This document shows positions 1 through 12,820 of a stretch of 64,000 nucleotides of DNA, piece by piece. The position numbers and the translations under genes are program-made. The stretch comes from Apostichopus japonicus (lineage: Eukaryota; Echinodermata; Holothuroidea; Aspidochirotida; Stichopodidae). Position 1 is the first letter of the stretch. Each line of letters begins with the position of its first letter. Where the stretch lies: NCBI RefSeq assembly GCF_037975245.1, contig NC_092570.1, positions 7,625,001 through 7,689,000 of the forward strand. Direction: 5' to 3'. Below the pieces are notes generated by a model. The model saw nothing but the letters and a program-made list of their open reading frames with translations, ran no database searches and had not been told where the DNA came from.

Positions 1-733
1 ATTCAAATGTTGAAGTTCATGAATAACCATAAGCAATACAGGAAACAGTGATGCAACCAGACGAACATCATGTGACAATCTCTGGTCCACACCTAAAATT
101 TATAATTGGCCAAAATTCATATACCAGCTGTCAAACTGAAATATTCCATATTTATTAAGCTGTCTGTTCATTGGTCTGTTTATTAAATGGGTTCTCAGTA
201 TGTTTTCGTTTCGGTTATACTCTGAAAAAGGGCCATGCTAAGATCCAAACGTCAAGTCCTTTAACTTTTCATAAATTTACCCGTTCAGGCTTTCTGCAGT
301 ACATAAACAGTCTGTTAACAGTTTTTGTATTTAATCTCACTTTAAAAATTTAAAACTTGTATGGATATTGATTTAATTTCGCTAATTTTACCAGAATTCG
401 AAATCGAGAGTTTTTGCGCTTTGCAAAGTGACGGACGGTTTACATGTAATAATGTTCAAGTGCACAGTGTTTCACATTTTCCATTTTATATCAAGTGCTT
501 TAATATTGTGCTCTGCTAGGCTAGGATAAATTTGAACGAAATGTGTGAAACCTTCATCGTGTTCCTTCAAGTATGTTGCCAGGTACTTAAAATGTTGCCA
601 GATGCCTACATATATCAGCTGAGTGAATAAGAAAGAATACTGACCTTTGCATATATCCATGGGTAACAGTAGAGATGGAGAACGACATGAACCGAAACGT
701 TATTATACCAATCTCTGATTTATTCAATCTCAG
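1..733 (+). other. Probable ACOT9 intron, no exon recognised
   Basis: The exon at 734 begins in phase 2 after an acceptor (tctcag), so the preceding exon lies upstream. I find no stretch here matching the expected preceding part of ACOT9 with a compatible donor. The open frames present are short and not recognisable. Confidence 0.5.
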
Positions 734-3700
734 AGTCTCGTCTTTCTCTGTGAGACGAATGCCGCCTAACTCGGTTTGGATGGAATCGACCAAACTCAAG
801 AATGCTCTGCTATGTTTTCCTCAGGTAGTATTCATACTTTTTCATTTGGGTATGAAATTGAGTGACATGCAATTTATTCATCGTAAAACCAATCTTTTTA
901 CACAGATCACTGATTCTGCCTTTTGGATTTGCAAAGGTGGAAAATGATTCCCCACAGAAAGGATCCCCTTTGAAGTGAGGCTTGCACCGACAGTTTTATT
1001 TGTTTGTTTTTTGTCACTGCTCAGCCATCAAAATAGCACCCTAATCAGCCTGTAGAACCCCACTTGGTCTTTTGTGCAATACTTTACTATTTAAAGTACC
1101 CTGTGGCCCTTCACTCATTGTTTGACCCTGGCAGTGTAAACCTATGAATGAAAGCATTGTCTCATGCCAGTTATTGTTCGCGGTATGAAAAGGAAAAATT
1201 CTTTGATTGTGATTGAAAAAGAAAAGAAAATGACGTTAACAACTAGAAATCATGCCTCAATCTAAGCTTCCTGTTTCTAGGAACTACCATGAAACTATCA
1301 TTCGTGACAGGACTGCAAAATAATTTGTTCTTCTTAGTCATCAGAATGAAAATTGGAAATATATAATGACCCAAGTTTAATGTATACCTTGGTACATCTA
1401 TTATGAAGATTCGATAGGCCTTAGTCTTGTGTTGCTATGTTTTTTCTCTCTCAAAAAAATATATATATATATCAAATAGATCTTTCTTGGGGTACCGCAT
1501 GTGTCAGGCAACAAACTGATTATAATTTGTTTGCGTTCAACTCTTTACATGGTGGGGTGAGGGTGGGGGGGGGGGCTGGGGATGTTACCATGGGAAGACA
1601 AAAACATCATCTTTTCCTGGACTGAATAGCTTCCAGCTCTTCCACAAGTATCTATTTTGGAAAGAATTAATATTTTTTATGTTCTGAAAAATGAGGTAGT
1701 CTTCTTTTCAAAGAGTCAGTGTTGATATTTTTTAAAATGTCATATTCTTTCTTCACAGGAGAGAAACATTCACAACAAAATATTTGGTGGTTACTTAATG
1801 AGGCAAGCAACAGAAATAGCCTATACAAATGCTGTCTTATTTTGGTAAGATTTGTTCCTCTTTCTTTTTTTCTATTTTTTTATTTTTTTGCTATTTCAAG
1901 TTCTGAAAAGGTAAAATCCTACTTGTATTGTCATCGTGCAAATGGTTTAAATGCCGACTTATCGGGAAAAACATGTAAGGCGAGAGAGAGAGAGACATGA
2001 TTGGCTAATGCCGGTGTGACTATGATGTAATCGTAGGGAGAAAGAACTATAGAGCATGGACAAACTTTGTTTCCAAAGATGATGAAATGACTCTTTTGGT
2101 TTAAATGCCGCCTGACATGGTGGCAGTATTGAATAATATGGCTCCGAAAAATGCTTGATTGGAGGTACTGCTCAATTGGAGAAAAAAAATTAATTTCTTT
2201 TAAGTATTTTTGACAAATCTCATCATATACCGACGATTTTAATTTACTGTCAAAGAAACAAAACAAGCAGATGAGAAAAAAAATTTGGCAATAGCAAACG
2301 TTGTAATTTACAGTAATGTATCTCTCTCTGTTTGTTTCTATACAGCAGAGGCCGAGTGTTCATCAGAGCTATAGGAAACATTCAGTTTAAGAAACCAGTG
2401 GAGATAGGTTCCGTTATATTCTACTCTTCTGAGGTTTGTAAAATTTTTGTTATTATTTCATTTCATGTCATTGTTTGCAGATTAAAGGCAATTATAAGAA
2501 CCTTCTGGGTGGCTGGAGCTGATTGCTCTGCAAAAACTGCTGGAAATTTCTGTATCTTCAGGATCAAAACCACATCCTCCGAACCTTTTGGTTATTGCAA
2601 AGATATGAATTTTTGGTTTAATTGCCATAGGCAGGCAAGTTAACCTTTTTGGTCCTGCTTGACAATATTCCGTTCATTTTACACATCTCCACATTGGAAA
2701 ATAAATTTTTCTATATAAAATTGCATTTTGATTAAATTCATACTACAGAGGACATTGATGACTAAGCGAACGTTCCAAATGTATCAGGTTTCAAGGATAA
2801 AACAACGAGAAGTTTTTTAATAGCTGTATAATAGTTTTAAAATAGTTATATTTATATATTTTTATATATTTATATATATTTTTTTATATATTTTTTATAT
2901 ATATTATTATATATTTATATATTTTATAAATTTTATAAATTTATATATTTTTTATATATTTTTATATATATTATTATATATTTTTATATTTATATATTTA
3001 TAATAGTATAAAAGTTTTATAATAGTTTTATAATAAGTTTTATAATAGTTTTAGTAATATAAAAGTCAAGGTTTTGAAGAGCATCTGCCATGATGACATC
3101 ACAGACCACCCTACTGTGTAATTCATGCCCCTTAAAAATGGTGGACGAGTCTTCTTGCATTTTTCCTCACCTTTTTTTTTTTTCTCCCTTCAGGTGGCGT
3201 TCACTGAGGACAAATTCTTACAAATCCGAGTCCACACAGAGGTTGAGGATGTCAAATCTGGGAAGAGAGACACCACAAATGTCTTTCATTTCACCATCGA
3301 GAGCGACAGTGCTCTTCCTAGGGTTATACCAAAGTCTTACGGGGGTGAGTGTCTCTCTCTCCCTATATTTTATCAGCAGTTTGGACATAATCGTGTACCA
3401 GATCTGTGAACAAAGAAAAAGTGATATATTGATGGTCAGCTGAAAATGAAAATTTCCTAAGTCTATGCCAAATTGGATTGACTCATTTGACTAGTACTGT
3501 TTTCCTTCCAAATGCTATCGAATCCCTTGCCTCTGGCAAAAATTGGTGCACTAAGCTGTTAATTATTATGAAGAAATGATCATTCATGTTCTTCTGCCCT
3601 GATTCCTGTATGCAATAAGCACATCAAAAACACGTTGCATTTTGAGATACAGTTTGAGTTTCCAACACAAATTCAAGAGTTGTAATAAAAAGTTACATTT

Positions 3701-4376
3701 CACTTGTTGATTCAGAAAGGCTGAGGGAATGTTGCAATTAATCATTTGCACACTCAAATTGGTGTAGCAGAATCGCCAAATCACTGTTGAGATTTTTTTT
3801 TTTTTTTTTTTTTGGTCACTCCTTTTTCATCACAACTTTGTCGGAATTACCAAAATATCGAAACAGTTTTTATTTATATAATTAAATCCAACTGGACACT
3901 CCTCCACTAAGCTAGAAGAAAAAGAGGACATGTCCTGGGATATCCAGGCACATGGTAACACCAACAGTATGGTGACTCCTGATGAATTCTGGCATAATTA
4001 GACCCCAGAGTGGGTCTTAGAAGTGAAAATGTTTTAATTGTTGTGTAGTGATGTAAACAATGTCAAAAAATGGAAATTGAAAGTCAGACAATTTTGACCT
4101 CAAATAGCACTGCAGTGGTTTGATTCACTTTCGTCAAGGATAGAGGTAGATATACAGCTCGGCTTTTGGGGTTGTCACTAATTGACTGCGTATTTGTTTT
4201 TTACTGATTTCATTTAGGCCTACAATTAATTTGGTTTCATTTTATGTGTTAGTTTGTAGTTTTGTTTATTAATATTTATTTCATTTTGTTTTGTCATTTT
4301 TGTTACAGAGTCTATGTTATATTTAGCTGGCAGAAGGCAATTCTTGAACTTCAGGAGCAGAAATGAAGATCTGTAG
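734..4376 (+). CDS. ACOT9: Acyl-CoA thioesterase 9-like, 3' part (last five exons)
   Basis: Seen: five exons in consistent phase at 734-824, 1759-1844, 2346-2433, 3194-3344 and 4309-4376, each with AG before and GT after, ending in TAG at 4374-4376. Joined fragments read PPNSVWMESTKLKNALL, ERNIHNKIFGGYLMRQA, NIQFKKPVEIGSVIFYSSE, TNVFHFTIESD and KSYGESMLYLAGRRQF, in the same order as in vertebrate ACOT9. Known: ACOT9 is a mitochondrial enzyme with two HotDog domains that hydrolyses acyl-CoA to free fatty acid and CoA. The window covers the second HotDog domain, including the GGYLM hot-dog helix. Upstream exons, the first HotDog domain and the transit peptide lie before position 1. The C-terminus ends RSRNEDL, shorter than I recall for the human protein. 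The stop lies inside a local tandem duplication (see repeat at 4360-4556). The family call is secure; the precise paralogue is less so. Confidence 0.9.
2835..3060. repeat. AT-rich simple sequence in ACOT9 intron
   Basis: Irregular tatata/tttata low-complexity DNA lies between the third and fourth ACOT9 exons seen here. No coding signal. Confidence 0.8.
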
Positions 4377-4556
4377 CTTACTGTCTTAACTGAATCTGAG
4401 TGTTAGGTAATGCAACCTAGCCAACAGTACCAGAAATGAAGACTTACGTTCTTAACTGAATATGCACGTTAGGTAATGCAACCTAGCCAACATTACTGAC
4501 CATACAGCCATGTCTGTGTGTTAGGTAATACAACCTAGCTAACAGTACTGACCAAA
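4360..4556 (+). repeat. Imperfect tandem repeat overlapping the ACOT9 stop codon
   Basis: The segment GTTAGGTAATGCAACCTAGC recurs three times with small changes (about 4402, 4469, 4520). The first two units also share the upstream part (agaaatgaagatc... / agaaatgaagac..., then ttaactgaat). The first unit therefore includes the last codons and the TAG of the ACOT9 exon. Confidence 0.75.
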
Positions 4557-7284
4557 CAGCTTTATGTTTCTCTTCTTCTTTCAATATATTGGTGCAATGT
4601 TATCTTCTTAATCATTCTTTTGCCAGTTTCTATATTATTCTATTATCCATCTAGATTCCACCATCATGCTAAACCATGTTGATATTAACTGCACAAAATG
4701 AGCTACGTTTTTTTTTAATAATGAAAATATAACGGTCTTGAAACAGAGGCTTACATAGCTCAAAGATGGATTTTGATCCTCCCTGTATCATTTTTAATGC
4801 ACTATGTAAGAGTTAGGGGGCCTGATGTTTTACTCTTAAAATGTTCTTCTTCAGAGGCAAACTCAGGATCTACTTTATCTCTCATTTTTTATTCAGTTTT
4901 CGTTTCCATAAACCCTCGCTTTTATATGCCTGTCATAATAGTAAGCTCTGTCAGCTGTGATGTAAGCAGTTTTAAGGAATTATATTTACTTCCCCCAGTT
5001 ATCCCTCTTTCCTCCCCAGTCCCCCCACCCACCAGTTTCCCTTGACCCACAAGAAAGCACTTGGTATGAAAGATGGTAGCAATTCATCTGTTCCATTTCA
5101 TATACCTGGTTTTAATTTTCACCAGGTTTGCTCTAGTAGCTAGTGAAGTGGATCATGCGTATGCTATCAAACTTTCCTTTTCTCCCAATAACAACATGTA
5201 TCCTGATTCTTATATGCAAAGTAGGTTAAAATGTTGGTGTACAATTGTTTGTATGATAAGAGATGTTAGTAGCTACAAGTAGGCTAACTGTTATTGGTGT
5301 TGTATTGGTGCTGTATGGTGTTGCAATGTGCAAAATGGAAGCTTAGTATTACTCTCACTAATTTCATACCAAAATTTGGAAAAAGCAACTCATTCAAGCT
5401 CAGTAAATACCTTTGAAATGCACCTTGAAGTTCAGTCTGGCAATGTAGGTGCCTTTTTACTTTTTCTTTTCTTGTTTTTTGACAAATTTTGGCAAATTTC
5501 ATTGCCTTATTTATTAAATGTAGGAATTTCAATTGTCAGCTTGGTTTCGTCACAAGCACAAGAATTGTCCATTCTGTTATATATACATGTATAAGTTGAC
5601 ATCGTCTTTTATCTTTTTGAACAGTTACTGACTGTTAGTACTAATTATTTTCTACAGTACTTAATGACTACAGGATGATTTAATGACTGTATTATCTTAA
5701 AAAATAGCTGGTGGTGTCATAAAAGAGGAGGTTGGCCAAGGGGAGACATGGATAGGGGAAGTTCCCCCAAACTGTTCAGCATCCCCAAATGAAAGTAGCA
5801 ATGTTATAAAAAAAAACTGTTGCCAGCGAGATAAACAATAGTTTTACCTCTAAAGGCTCTTATTTACTCTTGTCTACCTCCAAAGTTCTGCTGAAATAAA
5901 TTCTTGAAATTAAGAAAAATAGCAAGACTTTAGGTGACTCTTTCACCTTGACCCCCTCACCAGAGGTCCGATGGCTGGCCCCCAAACCCCCTGCAGACAT
6001 GGTTGTCGGTCTTCGCTACTACTGGTGCCTCCGGCGAACCAGTTTGTGTAACCCCATCCCCACTGCCAAATGTTTTGATTAGCCCCCTCCCCACTGCCAA
6101 ATGGTGGTCGACACCACTGTGAATAATGCCTTGCATAGACTACACCTTGGAGATTTGTACGTTTTACGTTTTGTATCCCAATCCGATCCCAGGGGATTCA
6201 TTTACAGATCATTTCCGCTTCTAAGTGTACCTTTCTGTGATAGTGTTGATTACTGCAACAAATAAGTAATAGCAACGCTATGATAGATGAACCATTGGGA
6301 AGCACTATTCCTCTCATTAGAATCAGAAGATGATATTTTCACTGTAGCACTATCAGTTCGAGTTCAAGCAAGAATTGGTAGGTGAACACTGCCAGCATAG
6401 CCTGTTACTGTAGGATTTAGATTGGACTAAAGATTTATGAAAAAAATGTTCAATGGTCAAACACCCCACCCCCCCCCCCACCCTACCCCACACACACATC
6501 TCTCAATGTCAGGTATCAATTAAAAAAGAACTATTTTTTAAAGTTTGAAAAATGTGAATAATTTGATTGTAATGAATGAATATGATGTCATGTAATCTTA
6601 ACTCCGGTTTGTTCCTCTATCTTTGAATTTTTTCTGTTCTTTCTGTAAATTTCCGCTGAATGGTCATAACACTTAGAATATGGGAAGTGTGCCAGAGTTG
6701 GACACCACCATTCCCCTCCATTTTCCCCTCCCCTCTAAACCTTCACTCGAACAATAACAAGCATTGTGTACTGTTATCATCATCAAGCCCTCTGTGGGGA
6801 GATCCATGCCTGGACGATTTGGAGTAGATCCAGTGTTTGAAAAGAGAGTAGAGATGCGGCTCTTTCGTCGTGTAAGCCGACGTCATGTATTGAGGGGGCG
6901 GAAGGGGGGAGGGAGGTTCCTCTCTCCAAAAAAATGAGTTTTTGAAGTGAAATAGAACATTAGGCTGAGGTATATCATCATTTAGGGTATAAATGAGGTA
7001 TAAGTAGGTCTACATTGCTAATAACTACTTTTAAAGGCGGTTGAAAAAGAGGATGTATACTCCTTCCCCACCCCCTCCCTCCCCACCCCCGCTTGATCTC
7101 CGGCCTGCCTCACGACACGCTGAATTTAATTGTTAATTAAATGAAGAAGCGGAGATGAAAAGTTTACTTCTTCAATGCTGCCCTCATTCAAGTCCCGATT
7201 TTGTCCGTACAGCGCTTTCGTACCACTGACGTATATAAACACTAAATTTGAGTTCACTTTTCAAGCCAGCCCTCTGAACGATAG
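4557..7284. other. Intergenic, no gene seen
   Basis: Contains the ACOT9 3' flank with several AATAAA-like hexamers (for example near 5895), C-rich and G-rich runs (5980-6110, 6460-6490, 6890-6920, 7060-7090) and no frame with recognisable protein content. No confident repeat boundaries were found. Confidence 0.6.
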
Positions 7285-8362
<1,078 letters not shown>

Positions 8363-9790
8363 GCGACGTTGAAAGGACTGGATTGTCAACGAGCAATGAC
8401 CACATTGTTTTTGGCAAAATTTGTAAAACGAAATCCTTTATTTATTTTTCAATTTGCCCGATTTTTCGGGGAAATCGTTTGTTGGCCGATATGACGATGG
8501 ATCCTCGCAGTTTAAATTAACAATGCTACAAAATAACATCTTGGATAAATAAGAGGTTTAATAATCATCCAAATAATTAAATATAACACAAAGCAAATAG
8601 ACTAGTACTAAAATAGACTAGTACTCTTCTGATCGTGTAAATTAAACATTCGTCTTCCTGCTAAGAGATTTAATATTTTATACCCGCGTAACAAGATTTA
8701 ATGAGAGGGAATATCTTTATCAGTGACGAAAATCTGTGTTGAAAAATGATAAATTATTCATTTAAAAGACATGTGTGTTAATTGAACAATACGATGGCTC
8801 GAAATCCGCTAGGCTATAAATGTTGTTGTTTTAATGTTACATCTATGCTACAGGAGTGAAACCACCAGAGTTTAGGTTAGTATGCGCAGCTAAGACTGTT
8901 CTGCAATCGTCGTGTGGGAGGGGTCTTAGGGAAGGTCCCCCTTCCCCTCATTTTGGTAACTATTTGATGGTGCTTCGAGGCAAAACATTGTGCAGATTTT
9001 GAAACATATTGAAGAATTTTCAACTGCTCAGGTTGTATAGCCTATACTTTAGGTCTACATGTAATGTATATATCTATGCATTGTATAATCAAGGCGTTTG
9101 ATAGGGTGTGTGTGTGTTGTGTGAGTTTGTGTGTATTAATTTGCCTGTATTACAAGGATTATCTCTCGTATCTTTGAGAGAATTGCGGTTACAAGCCGGT
9201 TGCTATGGTGACAAAGACTGAACAAATTGCAGTCTGTGAACTTCTTCACCTTTAAGCGTACAACCGACACGTGTATAGCTTATCGAAGGATCGTCGGTAT
9301 AGTGACGTATAGTCTAAAATGGCCTTCTGTATAGCAAGTATTGTCTGAACCAGGGAGCAGGACCTACCTGAACAGATAGGCGGTATAACATAATGAGTTC
9401 GACTCGACTGATCTAGTGATAATGGCACCATATACACTGATATATACATATACATATATGCCACATATGATCACATTACCAGGTTCGATATATCGAACAA
9501 TACTGAGAATAACCTAGCGAAATACGTTGCTCCCAGTGACCTCCCACCCCCCCCCCCGTCCCCCACATCCCCTTCCATTTTCCCTTCCCCACAGACGTAT
9601 TTGACTCTCCTTGTTCTTTGATGCAGGTGTAACTACTTATCTATCTAAAATCATTTAGAGATCATTTAGTTTACAGTTAGTATTCAGCTTGCCTTTATCT
9701 TTGTATGTTTCTCAAGTACCTTCATTCGGTTGCGAAATATACTTTTCGCAACACTGAAAGACACTCGACAATGCGGCATTTCATCGTATC
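8363..9790. other. Intergenic, no gene seen
   Basis: Unremarkable AT-rich DNA with a short TG-rich run near 9110-9135 and a C-run near 9546-9558. No exon or element boundary was supported. Confidence 0.5.
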
Positions 9791-9794
9791 TAGA

Positions 9795-9795
<1 letters not shown>

Positions 9796-9876
<81 letters not shown>
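9796..9876. repeat. (AT)n microsatellite
   Basis: Pure TA tract at the outer edge of the left arm of the inverted repeat at 9912-10167. Confidence 0.95.
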
Positions 9877-9880
<4 letters not shown>

Positions 9881-9991
9881 ACGAAAATCCACGTTTACTC
9901 CAAAAGAAAATATTATTAGAGAAAACCAGAGAAATAAGATATGACTCATAATTGACAAATAAGGAGTAAGTTTTAGAAAATATATTGGAAT

Positions 9992-10018
9992 TTTCGGTCC
10001 CCCTGGGACCTTCGTCAG
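9992..10018 (-). ncRNA. Hammerhead-like motif, copy 1
   Basis: On the minus strand: CTGACGA, then an extra A, a perfect 6 bp stem GGTCCC/GGGACC with loop AGG, then GAAA. This is the CUGANGA - stem II - GAAA order of a hammerhead core. Helices I and III are not clearly formed and the extra A after CTGACGA is non-canonical, so activity is unproven. Confidence 0.35.
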
Positions 10019-10055
10019 CAATACTCGGCAGTCGAATGAGAAGTGCCGAGTATTG

Positions 10056-10082
10056 CTGACGAAGGTCCCAGGGGGACCGAAA
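10056..10082 (+). ncRNA. Hammerhead-like motif, copy 2
   Basis: Same 27 nt core as at 9992-10018 but on the plus strand, in the right arm of the inverted repeat. Identical in core and stem. The flanks GAGTA (5') and TACTC (3') could pair as a distal part of helix I. Confidence 0.35.
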
Positions 10083-10164
10083 ATTCCAATATATTTTCTA
10101 AAACTTACTCCTTATTTGTCAATTATATGAGTCATATCTTATTTCTCTGGTTTTCTCTAATAAT

Positions 10165-10167
<3 letters not shown>

Positions 10168-10242
<75 letters not shown>
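10168..10242. repeat. (AT)n microsatellite
   Basis: Pure TA tract between the hammerhead-like repeat copy 2 and the 'gcatctggta' segment that also occurs at 11099. Confidence 0.95.
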
Positions 10243-10245
<3 letters not shown>

Positions 10246-10337
10246 TCTGGTACATCGTGCTGGATGTATGTCTCCGTCGATCGTTGCCAGAATAAATGAC
10301 CTTCATAATACTATATTCATTCGACTGCCGAGTATTG

Positions 10338-10364
10338 CTGACGAAGGTCCCAGGGGGACCGAAA
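10338..10364 (+). ncRNA. Hammerhead-like motif, copy 3
   Basis: Third identical core. Upstream, AATACT (about 10307) and AGTATT (10331) can pair. That gives an alternative helix I with an 18 nt loop, but it leaves a C rather than U at the position expected next to the cleavage site. Confidence 0.35.
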
Positions 10365-10438
10365 ATTCCAATATATTTTCTAAAACTTACTCCTTATTTG
10401 TCAATTATGAGTCATATCATATTTCTCTGGTTTTCTCT

Positions 10439-10442
<4 letters not shown>

Positions 10443-10535
<93 letters not shown>
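10443..10535. repeat. (AT)n microsatellite
   Basis: Pure TA tract joining hammerhead-like repeat copy 3 to the first tRNA-like copy. Confidence 0.95.
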
Positions 10536-10537
<2 letters not shown>

Positions 10538-10562
10538 TTTCGAACCTCTGGACATACAATCA

Positions 10563-10627
10563 GCGTCCATAGCCTAGGGTGTCCGCGTACAGAGCGGGAG
10601 GCCCGTGGTTCGAATCCCGGTGGAGGC
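10563..10627 (+). pseudogene. tRNA-like sequence, copy with D-loop deletion
   Basis: Same sequence as 10929-11000 but lacking the TGGTTA part of the A box. The B box GGTTCGAATCC, the 7 nt 3' acceptor strand and the following T-run are intact. The missing A box suggests it is transcriptionally dead. Confidence 0.6.
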
Positions 10628-10739
10628 TGAAAGTTTTTTCACTGTTCTTGATTTTCCAACTCATTACGATTTTCATTTATATATATTCATTTGCCTTTGT
10701 CGTTTACCTCCATTGCATTAACATAAAGTCTGATCAAAG

Positions 10740-11047
10740 TATCTCTTTCGAGATCCGGCTTTAGGAATCACAAATGATTTTCGAGTTGGATAGCATCATG
10801 TTTGATCTCTAGAGTAGGGCAAAATATGTCACCAAAAACAGAACTAGTATTGTTCGATATAGGTGACAAACGCCTGCAGTGGAATTACGATCTTCCTTAC
10901 CGGTTTCGAACCTCTGGACATACAATCAGCGTCCATAGCCTAGTGGTTAGGGTGTCCGCGTACAGAGCGGGAGGCCCGTGGTTCGAATCCCGGTGGAGGC
11001 TGAAAGTTTTTTCACTGTTCTTGATTTTCCAACTCATTACGATTTTC

Positions 11048-11099
<52 letters not shown>

Positions 11100-11178
11100 G
11101 CATCTGGTATATTGTGCTGGATGTATGTCTCCGTCGATCGTTGCCAGAATAAATGACCTTCATAATACTATATTCAAG
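10740..11178 (+). mobile_element. tRNA-headed SINE-like composite repeat
   Basis: The unit runs from 'tatctctttcgagatccgg' through the tRNA-like head, 'gaaagttttttcactg', 'ccaactcattacg', an (AT)n tract (11047-11098) and 'gcatctggta...gaataaatgacc'. A second copy of the first half lies at 42756-42975 and of the tail at 10243-10320, so this is a dispersed family. No target duplication was found. Confidence 0.6.
10929..11000 (+). tRNA. tRNA-like cloverleaf (ACA anticodon), probably SINE head
   Basis: A 72 nt segment folds as a tRNA. The acceptor GCGTCCA/TGGAGGC pairs 6 of 7. The A box is TAGCCTAGTGG, the anticodon stem TCCGC/GCGGG, the loop GTACAGA with U33 and a purine at 37, and the B box GGTTCGAATCC. 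A T6 Pol III terminator follows 5 nt after the acceptor. ACA would read the Cys codon UGU, where animals normally use GCA. Two damaged copies (10563, 42950) and attached repeat DNA make a tRNA-derived SINE promoter more likely than a working tRNA gene. Confidence 0.5.
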
Positions 11179-11859
11179 TGTCATCTCTCATGCATTCCAG
11201 AGGCAAGTGACGTAGATGAATGTCAAACGAACAGATCTCTAATTTACCGTAACTTCTGATCACGACGTTCGACAAGTTAGTTGACAAACTATAGGGAAGA
11301 CTTCGTATATATACAGGTGCGTATCCGGGGGGGGCGTTGGGGGCGCGCGCCCCCCGGGTGAGAAAAAGAGGAGAGAAAAAAAAGAGAAGAAGAAAGGAAA
11401 AAAGGGGGGAAAAAAGGAGGAGGAGAGGAAGGAAGGGAAAAGAAAATGAAGAAAGAGAGAAAAAGGAGAATAGGAGGGAGTAAAAGAAAAACGCGAAGAC
11501 ATCGGGAAGAGAAAGAGGAACAGTGACATCATTACAACGCTGAAGGGTAGCCAGTGACGGACCAATGATTTCGTAAATGTGTCACTCACCCTACCCCTTA
11601 CACCGACAACTCCATTTTTTGACGTTTCCATCTTCCTCTCTCACTAATGATCTATATATATATACTATATATGGTCTATCATAACGCGTGTGTAGAATTG
11701 TGCTATGAAACCAACTGCAGTGGCTGGTCTCGAACTCGACAGCGTCGTCGGGGAACATGACGATTTTTGGGATGGGGGCGACCGCCCGCCCCCCCCCCCC
11801 ATTCAGCATTTTTTAAATGATATCGCTAAGTAATTTCAAAATAGAAAGTGCTTAGATGC

Positions 11860-12097
11860 AACTTACAAGGCCTGGGAAGTGTCATTTCCAGCGATCTGGG
11901 AGAAATTTTTGGCCAAAATTTGCTTGTACGCTTCGCGCTAACAAATGGTCCTGGGTAGTGCCATTTCCAGCGATCTGGGAGGCATTTTCTGCCAAAATTT
12001 TCTTGTACGCTTCGCGCCAACCTATGGTGGCGCTACGCTTAGATAATTTGCCTACAGGCTTCGCCCCTCCCTTGACAAATTCCTCGCTACGCGCCTG
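11860..12097. repeat. 'cttcgcgcca' repeat segments, two adjacent copies
   Basis: Two adjacent copies of a ~75 bp segment (cctgggaagtg.catttcc, then atctggga..., then ttgtacgcttcgcgc). The second continues through 'ggtggcgctacgcttagata' to an end 'gctacgcgcctg'. Related right-hand segments sit at 12655-12760, 13368-13470 and 14553-14680, the last of these inside a bounded hAT-like element. Confidence 0.7.
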
Positions 12098-12443
12098 TTT
12101 GAATTTGTAACGCAAACAGCAGATATCACATCATATCAGTGAGCATGAAAATGGCGTTCCAGGATGAAAAGCCTCAAAACTGTCCGACTTGCCTGAAAAA
12201 ATTACCAAAAATTTTCGCGCGCGCTCAACGTGTTAATGTCAATATCATATAAGCAAGCATCGGTTATTACATCGCATGCCATCATGTACCGTACGTTCCG
12301 TTAAAATTGCGCAGTATACCGCGGGATGCTAATGTAAACAACGACATGTCTCATGTAGATGTATAATAAGCATGGAGGTCCAATTATGTCAAAACTCTCT
12401 TTTACATTAGTAATGGCGAATTAGGGGCTGCACCCCCGCCGCG

Positions 12444-12820
12444 CAGTGGCGGAGCGTCAATACGGTCATGGGGGCGGATGCCCCCCTGACGGACTCAAAT
12501 GGACTGCTGGCGCCTTTTTCAGCTCTTTACCACTTTTTACTTATTCTAGATTATTGACTTTTTTATTGCGCTCTCATTTACTTATTGACATTTGTCACAT
12601 TTTGTTGGTGTAATTTGGCGATGACACCTTATTCTTCGTTTATCTGCAAATTAGCCAGGCCCGGAAAGGGTCATTTCCGGCCATCTAGGGAGTATCTTTA
12701 CTCAAAAATTTTCTGTACGCTACGCGCCAACCAGTGGTGGCGCTCCGCTTAGATAGTGTCGAGAGCGCCCCTACAGACCATTCTCGCCCCTCCTGACCAA
12801 TACCCCTAGCTCCGCCACTG
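12444..12820. mobile_element. hAT-like nonautonomous element, TSD CCGCCGCG
   Basis: The ends are CAGTGGCGGAGC and (inward) CAGTGGCGGAGCTAGG, flanked by an exact 8 bp direct duplication CCGCCGCG at 12436-12443 and 12821-12828. CAG-type termini with an 8 bp TSD are typical of hAT. It is 377 bp with no transposase. Confidence 0.85.

Larger units (their letters stand above)
9912..10167. repeat. Large inverted repeat, ~120 bp arms
   Basis: The left arm 9912-10030 is almost the exact reverse complement of the right arm 10044-10167, with a 2 nt insertion near 10124. They are separated by 13 nt. Each arm is one copy of a repeat unit that occurs a third time in direct orientation at 10326-10442. Each arm runs outward into an (AT)n tract. 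Confidence 0.92.

Noticed and set aside
11260..11631. 123 aa minus-strand frame rich in Phe, Ser and Pro
   Set aside because: It is read through a purine-rich (GA) low-complexity stretch next to an element end; not conserved or motif-bearing.
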